Shown here: in pieces, positions 1-9,400 of the stretch | Position numbering within the stretch: position 1 is the first letter of the stretch | Layout of the letters: each line of letters starts with the position of its first letter | DNA from: a bacterium | Lineage (GTDB): Bacteria; Electryoneota; Electryoneia; Electryoneales; Electryoneaceae | Direction of reading: 5' to 3' | Assembly: GCA_028278125.1 (NCBI GenBank) | Contig: JANQEY010000044.1 | Location: 1 to 14,844, forward strand | DNA length: 14,844 nucleotides | The notes under the pieces: model-generated | Databases searched by the model: none | Told to the model about the DNA's origin: nothing | Seen by the model: only the letters and a program-made list of their open reading frames with translations | Translations under genes and position numbers: made by a program

Positions 1-1
1 A

Positions 2-94
2 AATATTTTTCTAGATAACTTTGAAAATGAAAATAGATCTATAGCTATTCAAACTCATTTAACAATAATTAATTATCATACTTTTTCAGGATAA
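2..94 (+). CDS. Possible 3' end of a plus-strand gene cut by the window edge
   Basis: One plus-strand frame is open from the left edge for 30 codons and ends in TAA at 92-94. The peptide begins NIFLDNFENE and ends NYHTFSG. It matches nothing I recognise. In DNA this AT-rich an open stretch of 30 codons can arise by chance, so the call is weak. If real, this gene converges on the operon, whose terminator lies at 249-280. Confidence 0.15.
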   Translation, partial: NIFLDNFENENRSIAIQTHLTIINYHTFSG

Positions 95-248
95 ACTAAT
101 TAATACACTATCGTTTTAGAGGTGATCGACTGTATGCTATTCGTCAATGTAATTAATAATACACCCTTTGGAATTATTTATTTGTTGGCAAAATAATAAT
201 ATTGTAATTATAATTCATATAACTAAGGATAAAACAGTTAGTATAAAT
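95..248. other. AT-rich intergenic region, no gene seen
   Basis: This stretch lies downstream of the operon terminator. It is strongly AT-rich, has stops in all frames, and shows no RNA gene or repeat that I can recognise. Confidence 0.6.
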
Positions 249-280
249 AAAAAAGGTGGATACTATTTTAGCACCCACCT
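249..280 (-). terminator. Intrinsic terminator of the three-gene operon
   Basis: Read on the minus strand, an AGGTGGGTGC arm pairs with GTATCCACCT across a 7-base loop. That gives a 10-bp stem with two G-U pairs, followed directly by a T tract (TTTTT, then ATTT). It starts 27 bp after the stop codon of the 812-residue gene, the right place to end the operon transcript. There is no T tract on the other side, so it works in one direction only. Confidence 0.88.
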
Positions 281-307
281 CTGAAATAATTTAAAACTTG
301 GGTTTCT

Positions 308-2746
308 TTACAATTTTTGCTTCACTCCAATTCTAAGCTTAAGCACTTTTTGAGCACCCTGGTCATTGGTAATATAAAGAACAGCAAGGAATGTTCCGCC
401 ACAAACCTTTCTACCGTTTCTATTCCTTAAATCCCAGGAGTCAAACTTTTTAAGATTAAGGCAGTTTATCTCCGTTCTAAAGGAATTCCTGTAAAGAGTA
501 TTGCCCACTCCATCAAACACCACTAATTTAGCCTTGGCGATACCATTTCCAGAGAAAAAGAAGTCAACAGTGCTTTCATCAGTTACTACTGCGGGCGAAA
601 CCTTGAAAGAAATGGTGGATAATGGCTTCTGATTTCCGTTATTAATCGGTGTTATCAGATCAAATTCGGCGTTTATCGTCATATTGGCAGTTACATTTGA
701 TACAGTTAGAGGGTTGTTAGCACCCGTATAATCACCGGTCCAGCGTACAAATAGATAGTTTGTTGCTGGGACAGCTGTTACTTGTGTACAACTCCCGCCA
801 TGATTAACTGTCTGAGACAAATTTCCGGTAATACTTCCATTAGCACCGGCAACAAAGGTCACTGTATAGGTGTTAATCGCAAAGTTTGCCGTTATCGTCA
901 TATCCGAGGTGACAGTTACCGTTAAAGGACTTGCGCTACCGGATGCGTCCCCTGACCAACTGATGAAGTGGTAACCACCACCCGCTGTCGGGGTTATCGT
1001 AATAGTCGATCCGTGACTGACGGTATTCGCACCATCCTTATCCGTTGAACCACCACTGCTTGAGGATACGTTGACTGTATAGGTGTTAATCGCAAAGTTT
1101 GCCGTTATCGTCATATCCGACGTGACATTTGAAACGGTCAGGGGATTGTCTGTCCCAGTATAGTCTCCCGACCAGCCTGTAAAGTGATGGTTAGGCTCGG
1201 CGACTGGTATCACTGCCGTACAGCTCCCTCCATGAGAAACTGTTTGGCTAAGGTCGCCTGTTATCGTGCCGTTAGCCCCGGCTTGAAATGTTACAGTATA
1301 GGTATTTATTGCAAAGTTACCGGTTATCGTACCTGACCCGTTAATCGTAAACTCACCTGTCTCATCGCCGGATACTTCCGCAATTCCTCCTGTCAAGTCC
1401 CAGCCGTCAAAATGATAATTATCGTCAGGATCGGCAAGAACGCTTAGGTTAGTACTCGCTTTTACCGGTATACTTCCCGATGGAGTGACCGTACCATTAC
1501 CGCTAGAAGATATAGTAATCATAAATGGCGCATGGTATGTACCATGGGTAAATAATGAGATATCGGTTCCTACGTCGTTAATATCGACCGTTGTACCTTC
1601 CACTAATTGCAATGAGCCCGATTCGCCCTCGACAAGAAGAGATTTAAAGGTAACTACGGCTAAAAGACCATCTCCTTCTACTATAAAAGGAACAGCTGGA
1701 GCGCTTATTGTATTTCCAACATTGACCTTATTGTTCCCGAGTAAACCAGGGATAAAAATAGTTGAACTCGCGCCCCTGTCTATTAAAAAGTTTTGTTCGC
1801 TCGCCGCAGACTCGGTGGCGTCAACATATTCAAATTCAGCCGGGTCAAATTGAAGATGGAATGAATAACTTCGCACATCTTTCATATCATGCCCATAGAT
1901 GGCAACGGAAAAATTTTCTCCCGGTGCGGAACCTATAATCTCCGCCTGAATTCCGGCTGTTGCAGGATCCATATCAACCCGCATACCCGGTTGCGCAAAA
2001 CCCGCAGTAATTGTGCCACCGCTATTTATAACGAATTCTCCTGTCGCATCATTGTCGGAAACGGTAATATCGCCGGTAACAGCCCAGTCTGTAAAATGAA
2101 ATCCAGCATCTGGAATCGCTTCTACGCTTAGATTCCCTCCCTCAACAACCTGAATATCACCGGAAGGATTTACACTTCCATTAGCGCCGGCAGTAACCGT
2201 CACAGTATACACCTCTCCATTAACAACTGTTCCAGGTGTATAGGAGCCGATATTGGTTGTTATGCCATCCCCATCAATTGTTATACCATCAGTACTAATA
2301 GTAAATGTGCCTGACTCGCCGTCACCTAAATTTGAGGTAAATGTAAAATAGGCAAGGAGGCCATCACCGCTTATCTCTGTTCCGCCAATCATCCCGGCAG
2401 AAATCTGCATCTCGCCAGAGGACTGCTCGTCATCTTGAAAAAACACGCTTGTCGGGTCGCCTCCTTCAAGAAAATTCTCTTCACCAGTACTACCATTATT
2501 GGCTATAGCGCTGACATAGGAAAATTTGGCGGGATCAAAGTTGATAGTAAACCTGAGGGTAAAAACATCCACCAGATTACTTCCCCGTACTGCAATTGAA
2601 AACTGTTCGCTGGTACCGACGCCCCCTCTGATTGACTGAATATCAACAGAATTAGGCTCAACGTCAACGCTAAAGGTCGGTTCCTGGGCTAAAGTAAAGG
2701 AAGCGAGTAATCCGATAAGTAATAAGAAACATCTATACCACTTCAT
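308..2746 (-). CDS. Secreted scaffoldin-like protein: two cohesin-like domains, five InlB-B-type repeats, FlgD-like C-terminal domain
   Basis: The 812-residue product looks like a small scaffold protein acting outside the cytoplasm. Residues 1-20 are a signal peptide (MKWYRC, a hydrophobic core, then FTLA before QEP). Cohesin-like domains lie at about 24-175 and 254-405. Both share GExFSVAxxG, an SYSFxxxFDPAxFxYV strand pair and a late GDGLLAxxTF strand. InlB-B/Flg_new-type repeats lie at about 180-252, 408-481, 482-554, 555-625 and 626-697, with typical GANGSxxxxG starts and HFTxWSGD cores. Residues 712-809 resemble the FlgD-like Ig domain often found at the C-terminus of exported proteins (WDLRNRNGRKVCGGTF), with Cys762 and Cys782 able to pair. 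GGGAG at 2754-2758, seven bases upstream, supports the start. As last gene of the operon it is the likeliest docking partner for the giant dockerin protein. Binding is inferred from domain type only. No sortase motif or S-layer anchor is seen. Confidence 0.85.
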   Translation of the reverse strand: MKWYRCFLLLIGLLASFTLAQEPTFSVDVEPNSVDIQSIRGGVGTSEQFSIAVRGSNLVDVFTLRFTINFDPAKFSYVSAIANNGSTGEENFLEGGDPTSVFFQDDEQSSGEMQISAGMIGGTEISGDGLLAYFTFTSNLGDGESGTFTISTDGITIDGDGITTNIGSYTPGTVVNGEVYTVTVTAGANGSVNPSGDIQVVEGGNLSVEAIPDAGFHFTDWAVTGDITVSDNDATGEFVINSGGTITAGFAQPGMRVDMDPATAGIQAEIIGSAPGENFSVAIYGHDMKDVRSYSFHLQFDPAEFEYVDATESAASEQNFLIDRGASSTIFIPGLLGNNKVNVGNTISAPAVPFIVEGDGLLAVVTFKSLLVEGESGSLQLVEGTTVDINDVGTDISLFTHGTYHAPFMITISSSGNGTVTPSGSIPVKASTNLSVLADPDDNYHFDGWDLTGGIAEVSGDETGEFTINGSGTITGNFAINTYTVTFQAGANGTITGDLSQTVSHGGSCTAVIPVAEPNHHFTGWSGDYTGTDNPLTVSNVTSDMTITANFAINTYTVNVSSSSGGSTDKDGANTVSHGSTITITPTAGGGYHFISWSGDASGSASPLTVTVTSDMTITANFAINTYTVTFVAGANGSITGNLSQTVNHGGSCTQVTAVPATNYLFVRWTGDYTGANNPLTVSNVTANMTINAEFDLITPINNGNQKPLSTISFKVSPAVVTDESTVDFFFSGNGIAKAKLVVFDGVGNTLYRNSFRTEINCLNLKKFDSWDLRNRNGRKVCGGTFLAVLYITNDQGAQKVLKLRIGVKQKL
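320..613 (-). other. FlgD-like Ig C-terminal domain
   Basis: Residues about 712-809 begin FKVSPAVV and contain LVVFDGVGNTLYR, WDLRNRNGRKVCGG and TFLAVLYITND. This is the usual arrangement of the C-terminal FlgD-like/T9SS-type beta domain in exported proteins (x-V-x-D-x-x-G-x-x-V ... WDGxNxxGxxVxxGxY). It may be a secretion or surface-attachment signal, but the exact export route cannot be read from sequence. Two cysteines (762, 782) may form a disulfide. Confidence 0.6.
656..1525 (-). repeat. Four consecutive InlB-B-type repeats (about 71-74 residues each)
   Basis: Residues 408-697 are four back-to-back units. Each begins with a strand such as YTVTFxAGANGxITG, has a central HFxxWSGDxxG motif and ends TITANFAINT. 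A fifth unit (residues 180-252) sits apart, between the two cohesins. Units 3 to 5 of the five are most alike, and DNA at 861-914 and 1074-1127 is 53 of 54 bases identical. These repeats are usually extracellular spacers; here they would extend the cohesins from the C-terminal domain. Confidence 0.8.
1532..1987 (-). other. Cohesin-like domain 2 of the 812-residue protein
   Basis: Residues about 254-405 repeat the pattern of domain 1: GENFSVAIYGHDMKDV, SYSFHLQFDPAEFEYV, and GDGLLAVVTFKS, ending with TTVDINDVGTD. This copy is the closer of the two to the stand-alone cohesin gene upstream, which has GEELCVALVGKNMKGL and SYSFKILFDEA. Over a 35-residue stretch I count 14 identical positions by eye. 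Confidence 0.72.
2222..2677 (-). other. Cohesin-like domain 1 of the 812-residue protein
   Basis: Residues about 24-175 form an all-beta domain right after the signal peptide. The markers are TSEQFSIAVRGSNLVDV, then FTINFDPAKFSYV, then GDGLLAYFTFTS near the end. In known cohesins the equivalent early segment is a GS-x-V-x-V-P-V strand and the FDP-like turn follows. The match is to the fold pattern. I cannot score it against a profile here. Confidence 0.7.
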
Positions 2747-2815
2747 AATTTTTCTCCCATTATAAAAACAAATTATTGTTTATCTCTATTCTTACTCAAA
2801 GAAAAAAGCTGCATC

Positions 2816-3346
2816 TTATTCGCCGGCCTTTTCCTTAAAATCAAGAATAGTTCCTTTACCATTTATATCAACCATTTTGACCTCAAGAATCTCTATCTTT
2901 GGATCGCCTGAAGATTTGCCGGTAAAAGTCAATATTCCAAGCACACCCTTCCCGCTTACCGGTATCTCAGGATTTGTTCCCTTAAGGGTCGTTGCAACCT
3001 CTACTTCTCCCTCCTCTGGCTTTACCATAAAGGTGAGTATTTTCCCACCATTATTTTCGAGGAAAGCTGTTTTACCGTTCAAACTTTTTACAGCACTCTC
3101 AAAATTTACAACTGCTTCATCGAAAAGAATCTTGAATGAATAACTATAGAGGCCTTTCATATTTTTGCCGACTAGGGCAACACAGAGTTCTTCGCCTTCA
3201 CCGACAGTAGAAGGAGCCTGCTCAGCATCTTCTGTTTTAGCATTGAAATCAATAAAGACTTGAGCATCGTTGGAGCCATCAGCTATTCCAAGAGTAACAA
3301 TGCTAAGCATTATTATAACTGTAGCTCTTATTAATTTCGCAATCAT
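2816..3346 (-). CDS. Small secreted single-cohesin protein
   Basis: With the start chosen here the product has 176 residues. Residues 1-22 are a signal peptide (MIAKLIRATVIIMLSIVTLG). The rest, about 28-172, is one cohesin-like domain: GEGEELCVALVGKNMKGL, SYSFKILFDE, a GGKILTFMV strand, GKGVLGILTFTG, and a late VKMVDINGKGT. The in-frame ATG 14 codons upstream (at 3388) is rejected. It lies inside a strong intergenic hairpin, has no Shine-Dalgarno and would put 14 polar residues before the signal peptide. The chosen ATG has AAAGGA six bases upstream. The gene sits 75 bp after the dockerin-bearing giant gene and 69 bp before the two-cohesin gene. It could be an adaptor or cap for the dockerin, but has no second module or visible anchor, so its role is inferred from the domain and context only. 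Confidence 0.82.
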   Translation of the reverse strand: MIAKLIRATVIIMLSIVTLGIADGSNDAQVFIDFNAKTEDAEQAPSTVGEGEELCVALVGKNMKGLYSYSFKILFDEAVVNFESAVKSLNGKTAFLENNGGKILTFMVKPEEGEVEVATTLKGTNPEIPVSGKGVLGILTFTGKSSGDPKIEILEVKMVDINGKGTILDFKEKAGE

Positions 3347-3352
3347 TGTAAA

Positions 3353-3358
3353 TCCTTT
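3353..3358 (-). promoter_or_regulatory. Ribosome binding site that fixes the start of the single-cohesin gene
   Basis: The minus strand reads AAAGGA, then six bases, then ATG at 3346-3344. No comparable purine-rich site precedes the upstream in-frame ATG at 3388, so translation most likely begins at 3346. Confidence 0.7.
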
Positions 3359-3378
3359 CTTTATATGCTTAGGTTTAG

Positions 3379-3408
3379 GGCAGTACAACGCTTACACACT
3401 GTACTGCC
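3379..3408 (-). repeat. Perfect inverted repeat (hairpin) between the giant gene and the cohesin gene
   Basis: GGCAGTACA and TGTACTGCC are perfect 9-base complements (allowing the A-T pair at 3387/3400) around a 12-base loop. The repeat starts 13 bp after the giant gene's stop codon. No T tract follows on the minus strand, so it is not a standard intrinsic terminator. It could be an mRNA processing or stability element that gives the small downstream genes a different transcript level from the 10-kb first gene. Confidence 0.6.
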
Positions 3409-3421
3409 TGTTTATTACTTT

Positions 3422-6400
3422 TTATTTAAGTGTCAGTCCCCAACTTCTTCCAAATACGTTCAAGTCAAATATGTCAATACTCTGGACACTTCCAACATCA
3501 CCACTGAAGAAGAGATTCACTATTGCTTCCCAATCCTCATCTTCACTTATTTTGCCCCAGTTTCTTCCAAAACTGTTAAGGTCAAAAACATCAACTGTTC
3601 CATCCCTGTCTCCGGTGATACCACTGATATCACCCTGCAACACGACATCTGAAGTAAAGACGTTGCCATCTTCATCGGTAACGACTGCCTCCGGAAGACC
3701 GCCAACGTCGCCATAGCTCAGTGAAAGGGCAGCATTGCCACTTACAGCAAGCGCTTCACCACCGGCGTTTACAAACCCCTTCAAGGCAAATGCGCCGGAA
3801 CCGTCGTTCTGGAACCACTGTGCCGTACCAGCTTCATTGCCAACTACAAGATCGAGGCTTCCATCACCGTTTATATCCAACCCCAGAGGCGCGGCATTAG
3901 CACCGACAGAAATATCCTCATCAGAAGCATTTGCAACAGGTAATGGGCCGACCCATCCACCGGCACCGTCCGATTCGTCAATATCAACCGAACCATCGCC
4001 AAATCCGAGAATCAGGTCAGAAGCGTGGTCACTGTTAACATCCACCAGATCAAAACCGGTGAGTCCATCAGGTGCTGTGTAAAAGATTTGGTCTGTATCT
4101 TCACTGTCATAAACCTTAATTTGACCGTCGGTAAGACCATAGAGAATATCTGTTTTATTATTCTCGTTAAGATCGACCAATCTCATGCATGCCAGGAATC
4201 CGCCTTCCAACTCAAGCGTGAAGGTGGCATCCAACTCTAATGCGGTTCCATTATTCATATAGATTGAAACGACACCATCCTCGGTGATAACGACAAGGTC
4301 TTTATCTCCATCTTTATCCATGTCGTCCATTGACGCTGAGCTGAAATCTCCAACGTTAATTGGGTCGCCGACATTATCGGTTAAGGCCAGTTTTGTATCA
4401 CACAGTACTGGAACACTTGCGTAAAGAGATACATCAACTATTATTTCATCATCAACAGGAGCAGTCACCGGAATAAACTCGGTTCTCATACCCTCCTGGC
4501 GAACACAGAGAAGGTAATGACCAGCTACAACATCAACGCTGCTATTACCGTCAAAAACATGCTTTCCAAACCATCCACTCGTTGCGAAAAGGTACACATG
4601 AGCTGTTTCATCAAGCCCGGTAACGGTAATGATGCTGTTCATCTCCTCCACGGTAATCGTTACATCAACCGGTTCTGAATCGAATTCGCCATCATTTGCA
4701 ATAAAGGTTACCGTGTGTTCACCTATTTGTTCTAAAGTTGGTGTCCAGGTGAAGGTACCGGTTCCGTCGCCGTTATCCACAAAGGTCGCCCCTTCGGGAA
4801 GGTTTTCAGGTTCAGCTATGGTCGGCACATCTCCATCGGGATCGGAGGTCCCAACCGTAAAGGTCAACTCCTGTCCAACATAGGCTGTTTGATCCTCGAT
4901 TGGTAATACAACCGGAGCATCACTTGAAGGTGTAATTTCAACATTGAAGGTCATCTCAGTTTCATTCACACCGCCATTGTCCGTACCCCCGTCATCGGTA
5001 ACCGTTACCGTTATTGAAGCAGTACCGAATGCATTTTCTACAACATTGTAAAGCAGGGTACCGGTCTCTTCACTCGGGTTATATACAACACTGATATTAG
5101 TAAGTATCTCCTCATCGGAACTCTCGGCCGTTACAGTAAGGTTCTGAACAAGGTCGGGATCACCATCTTCTATGCCGGTCAAATCGACGACCTGCTGATC
5201 AGGATCATCTTCAGCTACTGTCTGGTCTGGGACCTGGTCGATAAATGGTGCGTCATTAACAGGCAATACCTGTATTTCAAAGGTATAGACTGTCGATTGC
5301 TGCTCGTCCTCCAATGTGCCATCGGGAGGATTATAAATATCGGGAATTAAACCGTCATCCTCAATTGTTACAGTAATAATCACAGTACCACTTGCGTCTG
5401 GAACGGGAGTATACGTTAAGGTTCCAGCTTCAAGATCGACAACCGGATTATGTACGATATTAATATCCGAGCTTGTTGCAGTGATAGTAAGATCCTGCAC
5501 AATTTCAGGGTCGCCATCGTCAATTCCGGTAAGTGTAATAACCTGTTGATCCGCATCTTCAAGCACCGGTGCAGGTGAGGTTATCTCATCCAATACCGGT
5601 GCGTCATTAACAGGATGTATGTCTACGTTGAATTCCGTAGACGCACTGCCACCCTGATCGTCTACTACATTGACAGTAATGGTAACCACACCATTAGCGT
5701 CAGGATCAGGCGTAAACGTTAATGTTGCCTCTTCCTCTCCCTGCACGTAAAAGATCTCAGGGTTGTGGATCCTGTCGGGATGAGAACTTATCGCTGTCAA
5801 GGTCAGAATCTGATCGTCATTTAAGTCTCCATCGTTAATACCTGTCAAGGTAACGGTCTGTTCAGGATCGTCCTCGGTAAGTTCCATATCCTCAGGTTCA
5901 TCAATCGTCGGGTCATCATTCACCGGTGTTACAGTAATGATAAATTCCTGTAGACTGTGAGCGTCGTCAGGACCGGTTCCGTCATCGTCAACCCTGATGA
6001 CTACATCGGCAGTGTGCTGGCCGTCTTCAGGCGTCCAGGTTACCACACCTGATTCTTCATCAATTTTCATTCCCTCCGGACCTTTAACAAGGCTCCAGCT
6101 CATTTCATCACCTTCAATATCGGTTGCATCAGCATCGTAGCTATATTCTACCTCCTCTGTTGCCACTGTTATCGGCGTAGAGGTAATCTCCGGCGCATCG
6201 TTAACCGGTGTTACGGTGATAGTAAAGAACTGGTCATCCTGCAGTTGCGGATTGCCATTATCGACCACTCTTACATGCACGCCACCGCTTAATTCTCCTT
6301 CAAGCGGAGTCCAGCGAATTACACCAGTAGTCGGATCAATGGTCATATTATCGGGTTTTGTTATAAGGCTGAAGGTCAGCACGTCTCCCGGCAGGTCAAC

Positions 6401-9400
6401 GTCTTCCGCTTCCACATCGTAAACGTATTCCACATCCTCCGTCGCCGTTATAATAGGCTCTGAGGTAATCTCCGGTGCGTCATTAACCTGGTTCACCGTA
6501 ATGGTAAATGTCTGCTCATCAAATCGGTTCGGATCCCCATCATCGGTTACGCGTACCGTCACATTTGCTGAGGTTACACCTTCCGGCGGTGTCCAGAAAA
6601 TGATATAATCGCCTTCTTCAGAAACTATCACCATTCCCGCAGGTGCTTCTTCAAGATTCCAGGTCAGGTCATCATCTTCTTCATCCGTCGCTGAGAGAGA
6701 GTAGGTATATACCTCGTCCTCGGTGGCTGTTAAAATCGGTGTTGAAGTGATCACCGGCGCGTCATTGACCGGCGTAACAGTTATGACAAATTTCTGCATA
6801 TCAAACTGTCCGTCTGGATCGGTTACCTTCACAATTACTCCACCAGCAGTTACACCGTTAAGTGGAGTCCAGGAAATAGCGCCGGTTTCTTCATTAATAA
6901 CCATTCCTTCAGGACTTGTTTCAAGACTCCAGGATAATTCATCCAATGTATTATCCTGGTCTTCAGCAACGGGATTATAGGTATACAAAACGTCCTCAGT
7001 CGCTGAAGTCGGTGCAGAAGAGATGATCCTTGGCGCATCATTGACCGGAGTTACGGTAATAGTAAATACTTCCTCATCTGTCAAGGCCCCATCGGATACC
7101 GTCAGAGTCAATTCACCACTGGATGTTACCCCATTAGGCGGCGTCCAGTTTATCTCACCGGAATTAGGATCACAGGTCATCCCAGCAGGGGCGCCTGCTA
7201 AACTCCACATGAGTTCTGCCTGGGTATTGTCAATATCCTCTGCTGTCGGATTGTAGGTGTACTGTTCATCCTCTATAGCTGTAGTCGGTGCTGACGAGGT
7301 AATCACCGGTGCGTCATTGACCGGTGTTACGGTTATGCTAAATTCCTGCACATCTGAAGCGCCATCCGGATCTTCCACCTTAAGCACGACACCAAAGGTA
7401 CCGCCGGCATCCTCATTGTCCGGTGTCCAGATAATAGCGCCGGTTGCGGCGTTAATACTCATACCGTCAGGCTTCTCAAGAAGGGTCCAGGAAAGCTCTG
7501 TCTGTGTGTTATCCTGGTCCTCGGCTGTAGGATTATAGCTATACTGCTCATCTTCTACAGCTGTTGTTGGAGCATCTGAGGTAATCACCGGTGCGTCATT
7601 GACTGGCTTAACCGTGATTGTCCAACTCTGGGTATCAAAAAGATTGTCCGGATTTGTACCGTCATCGGTCACTCTGACCGTTACTTCAGCGCTGGTAACA
7701 CCATTTGCCGGTGTCCATCTGATCGCGCCAGAGGCCGGATCGATAGTCATTCCATCCGGTTTTACATCAAGGCTGAAAGTTAGCACATCGCCGGGAAGGT
7801 CAGGATCTGTTGCCTGTACAAAATAGGTATACTCCTTATCCTCTTCTGCGAAGAGGGGCGCGGTTGAGGTAATGATCGGCGCGTCATTGACCTGAATCAC
7901 GGCAATGGTAAATGACTGCTCATCAAAGAGTTCAGGTTCACCATCATCAGTCACCCGTATTGTAACCTCAGCGCCAGTCACACCCTCTTCAGGAGTCCAG
8001 GTAAGTTCCCCGGTCTCTTCATCAATATCCATGTCGTCAGGACCGCTTAAAAGTGTCCAGACATGTTCATCACCAAAATCCGGATCTTCAACATCGGGAT
8101 CGTAAACATATTCAATTTCCTCTGTCGCTTCGAGCACCGGTTCGGAGGTGATGACAGGAGCATCGTTTATCTGCTCAACTTCAATAACGAAGCTCTGCTC
8201 ATCGAAGAGATTTGGTTCACCGTCATCGGTGACACGAACGGTAACCGGTACACTGGTCACACCTTCAGGCGGTGTCCATCTGACAGCCCCGGAAGCAGCA
8301 TCAATTGTCATACCGTCGGGACCAACTCTAAGAGTCCACGTCAGATTATCATCTTCCACATCCTCAGCGGTCGGGTCATAGGCATACTCAACATCTTCGG
8401 TCGCCTCCGTCTCCGGTTCGGAAGTAATAACTGGAGCGTCATTAACCGGTGTTACCGCAAAGGTGGCAAAGTCGGAATCTTCCAATTCCCCATCATTTGC
8501 CGTAAAGGTAATGGTTTCAAAACCGTTCCAATTTATATGAGGAATAGTAACTGTCGCCACCCTACCTTCTCTGATCATTACACTGAGTTCTGAATTACCG
8601 CTGTAAGACCATGCGATTTCGTCATCATCGTTATCGATGTCAGTTACATAATCATCAAGGTTTATTTTTACGAAAGTTTCACCTTCCGCAACTGTCTGAT
8701 CGGGAATATTTCCCACAACAGGTGCGTCATTTACGTTATTCACGATAAAAACCGCCTCATCGCTGCCGGTTTTATCCCCGTCACTGGCGACAAAACTAAC
8801 ACGGGCAGCCCCAAACCAATCAGCACTTGGAATAGTGATAGTAGCGACTCGATCGGTTATTGTTACGGTAAGGTCGCCATCCACAAGTGCGTTCCACGAT
8901 AATGTGGTAATATCATTATCGACATCGGTCACATAATCGTCAAGGTTGACTGTCGCGAATGTTTCACCTTCATTAATTTCTTGATCAGGTATATCGGAAA
9001 CAACGGGTGCGTCATTGACCGGATTGACCGTCACGATAAACGTCCTCGTTCTTGACTGGTCGTCAGCTGGATTACCGGGCGTCTCATTATCATCGGTTAC
9101 TGTCACGGTAACAATGGCGCTTCCGTTCTGATCTTCAACAGGCGAAAAGCTCAGCGTTCCCGTAGAATTTGCCGATGTGTAAATCACTGTCGGGTGCGGT
9201 ATTAATCCGGGATTATCACTTGAGGCGGTTATGGTGATTGTTTCTTCCAGTTCCGCATCTCCACCATAGATTCCGGTTAGAGGTACCTTAACCAGCTCTT
9301 CATCCTCATCAATCGTTACATTACCGATAGGGTTGATCTGCGGCACATCATTTACCGGTGCTACATCAATGGTAAATTCCTGGGTACCAATAGCCGGTCC

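Noticed and set aside
656..1525. Possible CRISPR-like or mobile repeat array
   Set aside because: The repeats are about 213 bp apart, stay in frame and encode recognisable protein repeats, so they are protein-domain duplications.
3347..3388. Upstream ATG at 3388 as the start of the single-cohesin gene
   Set aside because: It lies within the loop-side arm of a perfect hairpin, lacks a ribosome binding site and would add polar residues ahead of a good signal peptide. The ATG at 3346 has AAAGGA at proper spacing.
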